Shown here in pieces: positions 5,519 through 5,850 of a DNA stretch of 5,850 nt (positions are counted from its first letter, which is position 1; each line of letters starts with the position of its first letter). The notes beneath the pieces are model-generated. The model was not told the DNA's origin and did not search any database. It worked only from the letters and a program-made list of their open reading frames with translations. Origin of the DNA: Flavobacteriaceae bacterium (lineage in GTDB: Bacteria; Bacteroidota; Bacteroidia; Flavobacteriales; Flavobacteriaceae); assembly GCA_020435885.1 (NCBI GenBank), contig JAGQYU010000131.1:1-5850 (forward strand). The letters are read 5' to 3'. The position numbers and the translations under genes were made by a program.

Positions 5519-5850
5519 TTACTTGTTAGTTCCCAACAACAGGATTTCATTAACCACTACTTCGGTTACATAGCGTTTTTCACCCTCTTGGGTTTCATAA
5601 CTTCTTGAAGTTAGTTTTCCAAAAATGGCAATCTCCTTGCCTTTGGTTACATACTTCTCTACAATCTCCGCAGTTTTGCCCCATGCCACCAGTGTATGCC
5701 ACTGTGTGTCGGATTGTTTCTCACCCTTGTTGTCCTTGTAGTTCTCATTCGTGGCTAATGTAATACGGGCTACCTTCTTGCCACTTTCCAATTGTGTAAT
5801 GGTAGGTTCTTGTCCTACATTTCCGATTAACTGTACGTTGTTTTTTAGTG
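5519..5850 (-). CDS. ssb: Single-stranded DNA-binding protein, cut by the window edge
   Basis: SSB coats single-stranded DNA during replication, repair and conjugative transfer. The OB-fold signature is clear: LKNNVQLIGNVGQEP at the N-terminal end, then KVARITLATNENY, QWHTLVAWGKTAEIVEKYVTKGK, a GKLTSRSYE strand, and EKRYVTEVVVNEILLLG at the end. The frame stays open to the right edge, where 109 residues are visible, starting at the Leu codon at 5846-5848. Family members usually begin with two to four residues before LKNN, so the true start lies just outside the window. A TTG at 5789-5791 encodes Leu inside the first strand region and is not the start. The protein ends at LLLGTNK and lacks the Gly/Pro-rich linker and acidic tip that housekeeping SSBs use to bind partner proteins. 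Short SSBs of this kind are typical of Bacteroidota mobile elements. A hairpin terminator follows the stop. Confidence 0.92.
   Translation of the reverse strand, partial: LKNNVQLIGNVGQEPTITQLESGKKVARITLATNENYKDNKGEKQSDTQWHTLVAWGKTAEIVEKYVTKGKEIAIFGKLTSRSYETQEGEKRYVTEVVVNEILLLGTNK

Noticed and set aside
5789..5791. TTG as start codon of a 90-aa SSB
   Set aside because: The frame stays open upstream and encodes the conserved N-terminal strand LKNNVQLIGNVGQEP, so this Leu is internal.

Overview
The window looks like part of a mobile genetic element from a low-GC member of the Bacteroidota, most likely a flavobacterium-type host. Three things point there. The sequence is strongly AT-rich. Start codons follow A-rich leaders and show no Shine-Dalgarno motif. 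The mobilization proteins (a BfmA/BtgA-like accessory protein and a DUF5712/MobB-like relaxase) belong to families I know from Bacteroidota plasmids, mobilizable transposons and ICEs. The family names come from recalled sequence resemblance, not from a search.

Layout from left to right. Positions 1-149 are a very AT-rich leader. Positions 150-1367 on the + strand hold two closely spaced genes for unrecognised membrane proteins (238 aa with one N-terminal membrane segment, then 164 aa with about four), probably element cargo. Everything to the right of these is on the - strand. A mobilization operon is transcribed leftward: a BfmA-like DNA-binding accessory protein (3819-4397), the relaxase (2822-3856) and a compact TraG/VirD4-like coupling ATPase (1392-2825). 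Each gene overlaps the next, by 38 and 4 bases. Upstream of it is a non-coding stretch (about 4398-4740) with several hairpins, repeated GTAAC words and a 16-base dyad-symmetric direct repeat at the bfmA-like start codon. This is the best candidate for the transfer origin and control region. A terminator at about 4744-4768 separates it from a second leftward unit: a 65-aa unknown protein (4792-4989) and a short RadC/JAB-domain protein (5000-5449). A hairpin terminator at 5478-5512 then separates that unit from a single-stranded DNA-binding protein gene (5519 to beyond the right edge).

How it may work together (inference). The relaxase with the BfmA-like protein would bind and nick the origin in the 4398-4740 region. 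The coupling protein would pass the relaxase-DNA complex to a type IV secretion channel. SSB and the RadC-like protein would act on the incoming or replicating single strand. No secretion-channel genes, integrase, replication gene or element ends are visible, so the window cannot say whether this is an ICE, a mobilizable element or a plasmid.

Nothing here is a clearly new system. The parts most worth following up are the origin-like region, the duplicated dyad with its five-codon upstream ORF, and the uncharacterised membrane-protein pair.
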